Shown: positions 50,869 through 60,130 of the stretch, piece by piece | Layout of the letters: each line of letters starts with the position of its first letter | Numbering within the stretch: the stretch's first letter is position 1 | DNA from: Victivallaceae bacterium | GTDB lineage: Bacteria > Verrucomicrobiota > Lentisphaeria > Victivallales > Victivallaceae | Assembly (NCBI GenBank): GCA_028718375.1 | Contig: JAQULZ010000002.1 | Span: forward strand, 1-64,000 | Direction of reading: 5' to 3' | DNA length: 64,000 nt | Notes under the pieces: model-generated | Database searches by the model: none | Told to the model about the DNA's origin: nothing | Seen by the model: the letters and a program-made list of their open reading frames with translations, nothing else | Made by a program: the position numbers and the translations under genes

Positions 50869-50920
50869 ATTTTACCTTAAAAACCGTTATTGAGCAAATT
50901 GTCCCGCCCCAAAATCAAAC

Positions 50921-51553
50921 TCAGTTCATATCGCGGAAATTCACGACATCAGCATCTTTTTTAGACGGTTTGGGCTGTTTAAATGAAGCCGGCTGCTGAA
51001 GTTTTTCCAATTTTTTCGACCAGCGGTGCCATTTTTTCTCGAATGCCGCCGGATCAAAACCTTTGGGCAGATTCTTGTCATATTTGATGAATGAAGCCCG
51101 GACGATTCGGGTATAAGAACTCGGTACCGGGTCATTGCGCTTCTGCTTGTACTGCCCGTAATACTGATCGAAATTGTCGTATAACTGATTCCACCCGGAA
51201 TTGGTCACGCTGCCTTCGGACCACAGACTGACGGAATCCTGATTGAGGAGAGTGTTTTCCGAGACGCCGGTAGGGACAATCTGGTAAGCGGTAATCAGTA
51301 CGGCGTCCGCACCTTTTTTTTCAGCTTCCTCCTGCAGCCGCAGGTAAATCTGTTCCCGGGTAAAGTCGTCATAACGGCCGGAAGCCACCCCCTGACCCAT
51401 TACCAGATACTTTTTATCCGGAAGGTCTTTGACATGTTCATAGATGTTGACCTGGCCGGTGGGGGTGAAGGCGGTGCCCTGATATTGAAAATTTATACAG
51501 CCGGTTCCGGCAAAAACCAGTAATCCGGCCAGAAAAACCATTATTTTGCGCAT
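50921..51553 (-). CDS. Hypothetical lipoprotein
   Basis: MRKIMVFLAGLLVFAGTGC lipobox. Confidence 0.7.
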   Translation of the reverse strand: MRKIMVFLAGLLVFAGTGCINFQYQGTAFTPTGQVNIYEHVKDLPDKKYLVMGQGVASGRYDDFTREQIYLRLQEEAEKKGADAVLITAYQIVPTGVSENTLLNQDSVSLWSEGSVTNSGWNQLYDNFDQYYGQYKQKRNDPVPSSYTRIVRASFIKYDKNLPKGFDPAAFEKKWHRWSKKLEKLQQPASFKQPKPSKKDADVVNFRDMN

Positions 51554-51690
51554 ATTACCTCGGTTGTTATTGACAACTTCGGTAAAAATAAACGCTGAAA
51601 GGATTAAATTCAAGAAAAAAACTGTTGTTAATATTTTATTTTCGCCGGGAATCGTTTATATTTAATAATATAATGAATTCCGGAGCGGAA

Positions 51691-52461
51691 ATGAAAAATT
51701 CAATATTGGTGATATTGGCGGCATTATTCCTGGCCGTCCTGCTTACGGCATGCGAGACGCCGCCGGAACAGCCGCTGGTGGAGAGTTTCCGGTCGCGGCG
51801 AAAGGCCGTTTCTTCCCAGGCCGTTAACCTGGCCGGCGATATCGGGGACGCTTATACGGATAAAGAGGCGGTGAAAAAATATCTGGATTCCTTTATCCGG
51901 AAAAATCCGCAGGTTGCCGAAGTGACTCTGGCATCAGCTCCGCTGGCCAGGTTTCCGTTTTCCGTCGGCCTGGCGCAAGTTAAACGGGCTGAGCCGTCCC
52001 CGGCATACGACTATGATCCCCGGCGGGACTTCAATTATTCGGACGACATGATCTGGTATCGCAAATTATTGAAGGAAAAAGACGCTTTCTGGTATCGGCC
52101 TTCGCCATCGGCTGAATCCGGGGAAATAATTTCCTACATCTATCCGGTCTGCAACCGGGTGAATCCGGCGGTCATGCTTTATACCCTGAAACTGGATTAT
52201 GAAAAAGAGGACAATCCGGTACTGTTCTGGAATGTCATCCAGAAATTTTATGATCAGGAATTGTTGAAACAGGAAGAGAAACAGCTCTGGGAATATTCCC
52301 AGTTGAAAGAGGAAGCGGAACAGAAACAGCAGGCCGCCGAGCTGGCCCGAAAATTCGAGCAGGCCAAGGCAGCTTATGAACAGAAATCCAAAGAGCTGGA
52401 AAAAGCCGCGGCAGAACGACTGAAATTATTGGAAAAACAACAAAACAGCGGCCGTAAATAA
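51691..52461 (+). CDS. Hypothetical lipoprotein with C-terminal coiled coil
   Basis: MKNSILVILAALFLAVLLTAC lipobox; long Glu/Lys/Gln-rich C-terminal helix. Confidence 0.7.
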   Translation: MKNSILVILAALFLAVLLTACETPPEQPLVESFRSRRKAVSSQAVNLAGDIGDAYTDKEAVKKYLDSFIRKNPQVAEVTLASAPLARFPFSVGLAQVKRAEPSPAYDYDPRRDFNYSDDMIWYRKLLKEKDAFWYRPSPSAESGEIISYIYPVCNRVNPAVMLYTLKLDYEKEDNPVLFWNVIQKFYDQELLKQEEKQLWEYSQLKEEAEQKQQAAELARKFEQAKAAYEQKSKELEKAAAERLKLLEKQQNSGRK

Positions 52462-52684
52462 CCCGGTAATCTGCTTTCCTTCTTGTCCGTCAGGATTCAA
52501 ATTCGGTATAATCAGTTACTTCCACTTTTATTGCGTTAACCGATTGTTAGAAAACCCCCGGTTTGTTATGATTGTTTTAGAATCCGGTTTGATAATAATA
52601 AATGCTATTGCGCTTTCGATCGCCCGGATTATAATGATGGTATAACCGGTACTGAAAAAGCTCGCGCCGGGAAAAAGAAAATAA

Positions 52685-53136
52685 GGTAGTGTCAAAAATA
52701 ACATGAAAAAAGGCGGATGCAACGCCTCGGTGATCCAACGGCCGAAAACGTTGGTCGCTCATCTCCAATGAGCGAAAGTATTGCGCGGCTTGCCGCGCTC
52801 GAAGAGTACCGCTCTCGAAAAGCGATATTTTCAAAAAAAACGAAGTGTGTTTTTGAAAATGCTGAGCGGTCGAGCTGGATTCAGACGTATAAACATTACT
52901 TTATCGCCACTTCCTTGTCAAGGCGCAAAAGCGGCATAAAGCCGCTCCTTTCAGTCGCTATTTATACGATTTTGGCCGTTGACAAAAAAGCAGCGATAAA
53001 GTAAAATGGGTAGTGTTCTGAAAAACAAAAAAGCTTTTGTTTTTCAGTCAGCAAAAGGGGGAAATAGGGAAATTTACGCAATATATTAATAATCAATAAC
53101 ATAAATAAAAACTCGCCTAGAATTTTTGACAGAACC
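52685..53136 (-). mobile_element. MITE-like element, copy 2 (452 bp), inverted relative to copy 1
   Basis: GGTAGTGTCAAAAAT...ATTTTTGACAGAACC; flanks GAAAATAA / AAAAATAA (7/8 match target duplication). Full-length homology to the reverse complement of 33318-33762. Confidence 0.88.
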
Positions 53137-53261
53137 AAAAATAACAAAAGGAAAACAGGAAGGAAAATACTGAAAAACTGAGAATTGAAAAACGAAGAAT
53201 CGAAAACCGAAAAAAACAGACCAGGCAAAAAACAACAACCAAACAAAAAGGAAAAGGAAAA

Positions 53262-54239
53262 ATGAATAAGCAAAATAAAAGCAGCTTCACACTGATAGAA
53301 TTGCTCGTAGTGATAGCTATTATTACGCTATTGGCCGGAATGCTGCTTCCCGCGCTGGGTCACGCCCGGGACAAAGGCAAATCCATCTCGTGTCTGTCCA
53401 ACGAAAAACAAATCGGTGCGGGCATGATGATGTATGTCGGCGACAACGAAGGTTTTTACCCGAGGGCCTACTTCTATATGGATAACTCAGGCGGCGGCGG
53501 CGGTTATTTTCACTGGAGCGGAGCGATCCGGGATTACTGCCAGGGCAGGGTATTCGTTTGCCCGGGGGATACTAACGGCGGCTGGGCTCCGACCAACCAC
53601 AACAACGACAGCGACGGGCTGAACTACTGGGATGAGCCGGTACAGGTCCCCCTTGCCCAAAAGAACCAGGCTGACGGCATTAAGGATAAGCAGGCTCCTA
53701 ATATGTCCTATACGGTCAACGAAGTCTTTTGTCCCCGGTTTAAAAAATCCTCGCTTGCGAATAAACTCTGCCAAGTAAAACAAAACCGGGTACGAAAACC
53801 GTCCGGCGAAATCCTGGTCGCCGAATATACTTCCAACGTAGTCTGCATCACCGATCAATCCCAGTCTGGCAGTGGCGGTCAAGATGTCGTCAAATCGCAC
53901 CGTCCGACCAATGGTATTGCCAACGGCTCCGGGGTCTTTGATGGTGAAAACGACACCACTTGTACTCCGGTCGCCCTGACCGAAGCTGACGCGATTGACG
54001 CCCGCAATCAATCGATCGCCGCCGGCGGCGTTTCCGGACACCACCATATCGTCTATTCCGCCTGGGACCGGCACCAGAACCGCCAGAACTATGTTTTCAC
54101 AGATGGCCACGCCGCTCCCAAAACGCTGGCTGAAACCTTGAATCCCGCGGACTTCATGTGGGGAAAAAAGGTTTACAGCTGGTGTCTGGCAGGAGAGAGC
54201 GAACCGGTCGTTACCTCTGCCGGTAACCCGGTTCAGTAA
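53262..54239 (+). CDS. Type II secretion/pseudopilin-like protein (prepilin N-methylation, DUF1559-type)
   Basis: [61 protein letters not shown]. Confidence 0.92.
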   Translation: MNKQNKSSFTLIELLVVIAIITLLAGMLLPALGHARDKGKSISCLSNEKQIGAGMMMYVGDNEGFYPRAYFYMDNSGGGGGYFHWSGAIRDYCQGRVFVCPGDTNGGWAPTNHNNDSDGLNYWDEPVQVPLAQKNQADGIKDKQAPNMSYTVNEVFCPRFKKSSLANKLCQVKQNRVRKPSGEILVAEYTSNVVCITDQSQSGSGGQDVVKSHRPTNGIANGSGVFDGENDTTCTPVALTEADAIDARNQSIAAGGVSGHHHIVYSAWDRHQNRQNYVFTDGHAAPKTLAETLNPADFMWGKKVYSWCLAGESEPVVTSAGNPVQ

Positions 54240-54242
54240 ATC

Positions 54243-54548
54243 ATCGCCGGCGAGTTTCCCGGCCGCCGCATCCATATCGGGATGGACGAAACCCACGATC
54301 TCGACCGCGGCCGGTTTCTGGATTTATATGGCTATGAACGCGGTTTCGACATTTTCAACTGCCACTTCGCTCAGGTCGAAAAAATGTGTGAAAAATACCG
54401 TCTGCGGGCGATGATCTGGTCGGATAGGTATTTTCGCATGGGCAATCCGGAACAGAATTATTATGACCTGAAGACGAAAATTCCTCCGGAGGTCATCGAA
54501 AAGCGATGTTCTCTAAAATCAGCGGAGCGAATTTTTAGAGAACAATGA
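54243..54548 (+). pseudogene. Internal fragment of a glycoside hydrolase (GH20-like)
   Basis: IHIGMDETHDLDRGRFLDLYGYERGFDIFNCHFAQVEKMCEKYRLRAMIWSDRYFRMGNPEQNYYD, lacking N- and C-terminal portions. Confidence 0.65.
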
Positions 54549-54560
54549 GCGGGCGAGCCA
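54494..54560 (+). repeat. Stem-loop module related to the MITE internal hairpin
   Basis: TCGAAAAGCGAT + GTTCTCTAAAA...TTTTAGAGAAC + TGAGCGGGCGAGC; flanks shared with MITE copy 2, stem sequence differs but stays paired. Confidence 0.65.
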
Positions 54561-54598
54561 CACGAGAAACGCTGGATATCGACTTTTGTCGGCCCCGT

Positions 54599-55036
54599 CT
54601 ATTTCTTTGCTTTGGGAAGATTTCTGTCTATCGCCGCATAGATTTTTTCGCTCATGGCCTGGTTGCCGAAAGTACCGATGCGAATACCGACTTTACTCTG
54701 GCCGTTCTTTTCCAGGGAAGCGGTGACGGTAACCGTACTGTCTTCGGCGGTCTTGCCGACGATTTTGGCTTCCAGGGTGTTGGAAGTGGAAGAAGTCAGC
54801 TTAATATTCTGTTCCTTGAACGCCGCTTCCGTCGCGGTCTGAACTTGCTCGGGGTTGGCTTTGACGGTACTGGTCAGTTTCCCTTCGTAATAAGCGGTGC
54901 CGGCAACTCCGGCGCCGGCGCCCAGCAGCACCGCGAAACAGCCGCTCCCGAGTACCGTGATTACAACAGCAGCGCTCAGGATCAGGAGTTTTACCAGCGG
55001 ACGGGTAGTGTTTTCGGACTTTTTCATCATCGACAT
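54599..55036 (-). CDS. DUF3568-type lipoprotein
   Basis: VLGSGCFAVLLGAGAGVAGTAYYEGKLTSTVKANPEQVQTATEAAFKEQNIKL. Confidence 0.8.
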   Translation of the reverse strand: MSMMKKSENTTRPLVKLLILSAAVVITVLGSGCFAVLLGAGAGVAGTAYYEGKLTSTVKANPEQVQTATEAAFKEQNIKLTSSTSNTLEAKIVGKTAEDSTVTVTASLEKNGQSKVGIRIGTFGNQAMSEKIYAAIDRNLPKAKK

Positions 55037-55222
55037 CCTCTTTTTTAATATTTAGACTGATACGGCAGCAAAACCAATTTGCTCCCTCAGGACAGAACAA
55101 TAACTCAAAAAATAAAATTTGCAAGAAAACAAGTCCGGCTTGCCTCGTGAAAAATGGCATAATGAAAAATTTCCATTATATTTCATTAGCTTTATCAGAA
55201 TAAATCAGCGGAGCAACTGAAG

Positions 55223-56395
55223 ATGATTAAAATATTATTGTCGGTTATTTTATCAGCGGCGGTATTTTTTCCCCTGACGGCGGGGAATCCGGAAAACCTG
55301 ACCATCGTTAAACGGGCCGATAACGGCTGCGGTATTTTGTGTACCTATAAGCAGAAAAAAAGAATCTTATTTCTGGAAGGTTCTCCCGAACAAATGGGAC
55401 AGGCGCACGGCCAGTTGCTGAAATCAGACATTCGCCTCATGGAAGCGATCATGCTGGCGGTGGCGGCGGGTTATCTGATCGAGAAAAAAGACAATTTTTT
55501 CACCCGGATCGCGGAAGTCATCCGCCGTACCACGCCTTTCATCCCCCGCCGGTTCCTGGCCGAATGCGACGCCGTGTCCAAAGCCGCCGGGATTACGCCG
55601 GAGTCCGGGCGCCGGATGAACTATTTCCCGGAAATGTTTCATTGCAGCGGGGCGGCGGTGTGCAATGCCGCGACCACGAAAGGGCAGGTTGTCCAGGCCC
55701 GCGTCCTGGATTACATGACCGACATCCGGCTTCAGGATCATGCGGCGCTCATGGTGTTTATGCCGGCCGGTTACAATAACTGGGTAAGCATCGGTTTCGC
55801 CGGTTTCGTGGGAACGGTGACCGCGATGAACGAAAAAGGTCTGGCGATGGGTGAAATGGGCGGCGACGGTCAGGGCAGGTGGGACGGTCTGCCGATGAGT
55901 TTTCTGATGCGCCGGATCATGGAGGAATGCGGAACGGTTGAAGAAGCGGTTGACCTGATGAAAAAAGTGCCGCTGACCTGTGATTACTATTACATCCTGT
56001 CGGATAAACACAAAAATATGTGCGGGGTCGTCGCGTTGGCCGGTTCGCCGTTGCGTCTCCTCTGGCCCGGCAAACCGGATAAACTGCTGCCGCCGGTGCC
56101 GCAAGACTGCGTTTACTTTTCCAAAGATGACCGCGCCCGGGTGCTCAGCCGGCGGCTGCACGACAATTTCGGTAAAATCGATGCCCTGCGGATGATCGAA
56201 ATCATCAAACGGCCGGTGGCGATGGATTCCAACTTGCATGACGCGGTATTCCTGCCGGAATCCCTGACTTTTTATTTTGCCGATGCCGACAGCAAAACTC
56301 CGGCCTGCTTTATGCCCTATTGCAAGCTGAACCTGAGGGAACTGATCGAGTTCTACCGGGTAGATAAGGCAAAACAACCGCTTGAAAAACGGTAA
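55223..56395 (+). CDS. C45-family (acyltransferase/NAAA-like) autoproteolytic hydrolase
   Basis: GSPEQMGQAHGQLL...CSGAAVCNAATTKGQVVQARVLDY...GFVGTVTAMNEKGLAMGEMGGDG. Confidence 0.82.
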   Translation: MIKILLSVILSAAVFFPLTAGNPENLTIVKRADNGCGILCTYKQKKRILFLEGSPEQMGQAHGQLLKSDIRLMEAIMLAVAAGYLIEKKDNFFTRIAEVIRRTTPFIPRRFLAECDAVSKAAGITPESGRRMNYFPEMFHCSGAAVCNAATTKGQVVQARVLDYMTDIRLQDHAALMVFMPAGYNNWVSIGFAGFVGTVTAMNEKGLAMGEMGGDGQGRWDGLPMSFLMRRIMEECGTVEEAVDLMKKVPLTCDYYYILSDKHKNMCGVVALAGSPLRLLWPGKPDKLLPPVPQDCVYFSKDDRARVLSRRLHDNFGKIDALRMIEIIKRPVAMDSNLHDAVFLPESLTFYFADADSKTPACFMPYCKLNLRELIEFYRVDKAKQPLEKR

Positions 56396-56399
56396 GTCG

Positions 56400-56882
56400 T
56401 CAGGGACCAAGCGCTTTCAGCAGTTGGGCGACGGTTTGGCCGCGGTCCGGAAAACTCCGGCCGGGAATCAGTTCGGCCAGCGGTTCGAGTACGAACCGCC
56501 GCCGCGCGGCGCGCGGGTGGGGAATCCGCAAACCCGGCAAATCGATGATTTCGTCGCCGAATAAGATTATATCCAGATCGAGCGTCCGCGGCGCATTGAA
56601 ACCATGGACTCGCGGCCGGCCGGCGGCGGTTTCGGTTTCCTGACATAGTTTCAGCAATTCGCCGGGCAGGCCGTCCCATTGCCCGACCATTGCCGCGTTA
56701 ATGAAGTCCGGAGTGCCGGGCGGGCAGTTTTCCGGACTGCTGCGGTACAAGGCGGACATTCGGATATTTTTGACCCCGCCGCGGTGCAATCGTGCCGCCG
56801 CAAAACGAAAAATCGCCGCACTGTCGCCGATATTTCCGCCCGCCGCCAACACTATTTCAGTTAATTTCGGTTGCATTGTCAA
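56400..56882 (-). CDS. folK: 2-amino-4-hydroxy-6-hydroxymethyldihydropteridine pyrophosphokinase
   Basis: LAAGGNIGDSAAIFRFA, RPRVHGFNAPRTLDLDIILFGDEII, IPHPRAARRRFVLEPLAEL. Confidence 0.94.
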   Translation of the reverse strand: MTMQPKLTEIVLAAGGNIGDSAAIFRFAAARLHRGGVKNIRMSALYRSSPENCPPGTPDFINAAMVGQWDGLPGELLKLCQETETAAGRPRVHGFNAPRTLDLDIILFGDEIIDLPGLRIPHPRAARRRFVLEPLAELIPGRSFPDRGQTVAQLLKALGP

Positions 56883-56953
56883 TCCATTATTCGAAAAACC
56901 GGATTACGGAGTTATATTTCGGAATAATATATAACGGAATGATTGATTTTTAA

Positions 56954-57913
56954 ATGATTGATAAAATACGTCTTTATTTTTTGGGTTCCGGAAATATTGC
57001 AGTACCCGTACTTGAAGTTCTGGCAACGGCGGAAACGGTTGAGTTGCTCGGGGCCGGTACGCAGGTTGACCAGCCGGCCGGAAGGAAAAGACAACTTACC
57101 CCCACGCCGGTCGGACAATTCGCCGCCGCCGCCGGAATTGATGCGGATAAGCTAGCCTCGGTTCGGGACGCGCAGTTCATGAATAAAATGCGTTCTCTGA
57201 AACCGGATTTCATTGTCGTCGCCTCGTTCGGACAAATTCTGCGCCCGGAACTGTTGGAAATTCCCGTCTGCTGCGGCCTGAACGTGCACGCTTCGATCCT
57301 GCCGAAATACCGCGGCGCAGCTCCGATTAGCGCCGCTATTCTCAACGGCGACGCTGAAACCGGAGTTACGTTCATGAAAATGGACCAGGGGCTGGATACC
57401 GGAGATATTTACGGGGTCGTCAAAATTCCGCTGTGCGGCGATGAATATGCCGATGCGCTCGAAGAACGGCTGGGAATTCTGGCGGCGGAACATATCGTCG
57501 AAATTTTGCAGCAAATAAAATGCGGACGACTGGCGCCCCGGCCGCAGGATGAAGCGCAGGCGGTGCTGACCCGCAAGGTGAAGAAAGACGACGGCCGGAT
57601 GGTTTGGACTTTGCCGGCGGCAAAACTGGCTGCGCTGGTACGGGCTTATCACCCGTGGCCGGGAGCGTATTTTTCTCTGCCCGGTCAACCGGAACCGCTG
57701 CTCGTCAGGATTACCGCCGCCCGGCCGGCAGCATGCCGGAGCGGGAAACCCGGTGAAATTCTGCAGGCGGATAAAAAAGCGCTGATGGTTGCCTGCGGCT
57801 CCGGCGCGCTGGAAATTTTAAAACTGATACCGCAGGGAAAAAAGGAAATGTCCGGGACGGCATTTTTGAACGGTCACCCTTTACGGGTGGGAATCGAAGT
57901 TGAAAATGGATGA
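56954..57913 (+). CDS. fmt: Methionyl-tRNA formyltransferase
   Basis: CCGLNVHASILPKYRGAAPISAAILNGDAETGVTFMKMDQGLDTGDI. Confidence 0.96.
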   Translation: MIDKIRLYFLGSGNIAVPVLEVLATAETVELLGAGTQVDQPAGRKRQLTPTPVGQFAAAAGIDADKLASVRDAQFMNKMRSLKPDFIVVASFGQILRPELLEIPVCCGLNVHASILPKYRGAAPISAAILNGDAETGVTFMKMDQGLDTGDIYGVVKIPLCGDEYADALEERLGILAAEHIVEILQQIKCGRLAPRPQDEAQAVLTRKVKKDDGRMVWTLPAAKLAALVRAYHPWPGAYFSLPGQPEPLLVRITAARPAACRSGKPGEILQADKKALMVACGSGALEILKLIPQGKKEMSGTAFLNGHPLRVGIEVENG

Positions 57914-57946
57914 AAAAATTTATCGCTTAAAAGGACAATAAAATCA

Positions 57947-59608
57947 ATGGATACGGCAAAAAAGCGGATAATACTCAGTTGTGAAACTCTCGAAACCCGG
58001 TTTGCGCTGCTGAACCACGGCAAACTGGAGGAATACGAAATCGAACGCGCCAGCAACGGTCCCAAGGCGGGCTCGGTGTACCTCGGCAAAATCGTAAACC
58101 TTGAACCGTCGCTGCATGCCGCGTTCGTCGATATCGGCATGGATAAAAACGCCTTCCTGCATTACTGGGACATGCTGCCGGCTACTTTTGATCTGAAGGA
58201 CAAAATTGTGGAAAATGCTCCGGAAAACAAAACCGGGGACAATAAGAAAAAAACCCGGTTTTCGGAACAACTCAATTCCTTGCTGAAACAGGGCGGCAAA
58301 TCTCATCAAATACGCGAAAAAAACAGAAAACGCCAGGTACAGCAATTCACTGTTAAAGACATTCCCGCGCTTTTTCCCCCGGGTACTGAACTGCTCGTTC
58401 AGGTAGTCAAAGAGCCGATCGGAACTAAAGCTGCCCGGTTGACGACCAACATTTCCATTCCGGGGCGTTATCTGGTGCTCCTGCCTTATTCCGAACATTT
58501 CGCGTTGTCCAGCAAAATCGAGTCCAAAGCGGAACGTTCCCGGCTGAAAAAAATCATTTCCGAACTCGATGTTCCCAAGGGTATGGGCGTTATTTGCCGT
58601 ACTGTGGGCGAAGGACGGAAAGCGGTGTTTTTTAAACGCGACCTCGATATGCTGCTCGATTACTGGCGCAAGGTCGAAGAGATACTGGAAAAACATCAGC
58701 GGCCGACTGAAGTTTACCGGGAGCCGAATCTGATTGAACGGACGGTGCGCGACCTGATGACCGACGACATTGACGAAATCCAGGTGGATAACGAGGAAGC
58801 TTATAATCAGATCCGCAATCTGCTGTATAAGTTCGGGGGGCGCAAAATGAGCGCGAAAGTGGCGTGTTACCGGCGCGCCAGGCCCATTTTTGAACATTTT
58901 GACATCAAAAACCAGATTAACCAGATTTTCACCCGGGAGGTGCCGTTACCCAGCGGCGGCGGGGTTTGCATCGATGAGACCGAAGCCCTGATTGCCATTG
59001 ACGTCAATACCGGCAAAGGCAAAGGCAAACGGGTGGGTGAACAGCCGGAAGTCATTCTCCAGACCAATATCGAAGCCGCCGAAGAGATCGCCCGCCAGTT
59101 GCGGCTGCGCAATGTCGGCGGTTTGGTGGTGATTGACTTTATCGACATGCGTTCATCCCGGGACCGCGAGACGATTTTCAAACTCATGCGCAAACTGGTC
59201 AAGAACGACCGGGCCAAATCGACCATCCTGCCGCTCAGCCGGCTGGGATTGATGGAAATGACCCGCCAGCGCGAACACGAAAGTCTGCGGAATACCGTGT
59301 TGGATCGCTGTCCCTACTGCAACGGTACCGGCCATGTAAAATCCTCGCTGTCCATGAGCGTGGAAATCCAGCGGCGGCTGCATTCGCTGTTCAAATCGCG
59401 CGGCAGCAAAGCGGTGCCGGTGCGGATTTTCATGCATCCGGACGTTCTGACCCGGCTGAAAAACGAGGATGCGGAGCTGTTCGTGAGCCTCGAACGGCAA
59501 TACGGCCGGGATTTGAGTTTCCGGGCGGACAGCACCATGCATCACGAGGAATTCAAACTGGTGGATCCCGAAACCGGCCGGATTTTGGAACATGCTTCGG
59601 ATCACTAA
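57947..59608 (+). CDS. Ribonuclease E/G family
   Basis: GSVYLGKIVNLEPSLHAAFVDIGMDKNAFLHYWD, EALIAIDVNTGKGKGKR, GGLVVIDFIDM, RCPYCNGTGHV. Confidence 0.96.
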   Translation: MDTAKKRIILSCETLETRFALLNHGKLEEYEIERASNGPKAGSVYLGKIVNLEPSLHAAFVDIGMDKNAFLHYWDMLPATFDLKDKIVENAPENKTGDNKKKTRFSEQLNSLLKQGGKSHQIREKNRKRQVQQFTVKDIPALFPPGTELLVQVVKEPIGTKAARLTTNISIPGRYLVLLPYSEHFALSSKIESKAERSRLKKIISELDVPKGMGVICRTVGEGRKAVFFKRDLDMLLDYWRKVEEILEKHQRPTEVYREPNLIERTVRDLMTDDIDEIQVDNEEAYNQIRNLLYKFGGRKMSAKVACYRRARPIFEHFDIKNQINQIFTREVPLPSGGGVCIDETEALIAIDVNTGKGKGKRVGEQPEVILQTNIEAAEEIARQLRLRNVGGLVVIDFIDMRSSRDRETIFKLMRKLVKNDRAKSTILPLSRLGLMEMTRQREHESLRNTVLDRCPYCNGTGHVKSSLSMSVEIQRRLHSLFKSRGSKAVPVRIFMHPDVLTRLKNEDAELFVSLERQYGRDLSFRADSTMHHEEFKLVDPETGRILEHASDH

Positions 59609-60014
59609 CAGGATCATCATACCCGACGGGGAACTGAAGGAGGAATTTTTTCTGGCTTCGGGGCCGGGCGGACAACATGTCAACAAAGTCGCTACCGCAG
59701 TACGGCTGCGTTACCAGTTGCGCGCTTCCGGAGCGCTGCCGCCGGACTTGCGGGACCGGCTGCTGGAACGTCATTACGCGCGGCTGACCGCGAATGGGGA
59801 GTTGTTAATTGAAGCGCGCCGGTCACGGCATCGGGAAATCAACCGGCTCGATGCTGCGGAACGACTGAAAAAACTGATTCTCGGAGTGCTTCGGCCGCCG
59901 GTTCGGCGCCGCCCGACCAAACCGACTTGCCATTCCATCAACCGCCGGCTGGAAACTAAGAAAAAACACGGCCTCAGCAAAAAACTCCGGATGCAACCGC
60001 CGGTTCCGGATTGA
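59592..60014 (+). CDS. arfB: Peptide chain release factor-like / ArfB family peptidyl-tRNA hydrolase
   Basis: LASGPGGQHVNKVATAVRLRY (GGQ motif), basic C-terminal tail; overlaps RNase G/E stop. Confidence 0.88.
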   Translation: MLRITNRIIIPDGELKEEFFLASGPGGQHVNKVATAVRLRYQLRASGALPPDLRDRLLERHYARLTANGELLIEARRSRHREINRLDAAERLKKLILGVLRPPVRRRPTKPTCHSINRRLETKKKHGLSKKLRMQPPVPD

Positions 60015-60018
60015 TTTT

Positions 60019-60120
60019 TAACCACGAAACACACGAAAATTTGAAAAAAAATTGGAGGAAAGAAAATAAATTTTATCTTCTATATTTTTGATAAATTTTT
60101 TTTCGTGTATTTCATGGTTA
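60019..60120. repeat. Palindromic AACCACGAAACACACGAAAA...TTTTCGTGTATTTCATGGTTA repeat
   Basis: Second copy of the dispersed inverted-repeat motif seen at 42114-42181. Confidence 0.7.
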
Positions 60121-60130
60121 ATCAACAAAG

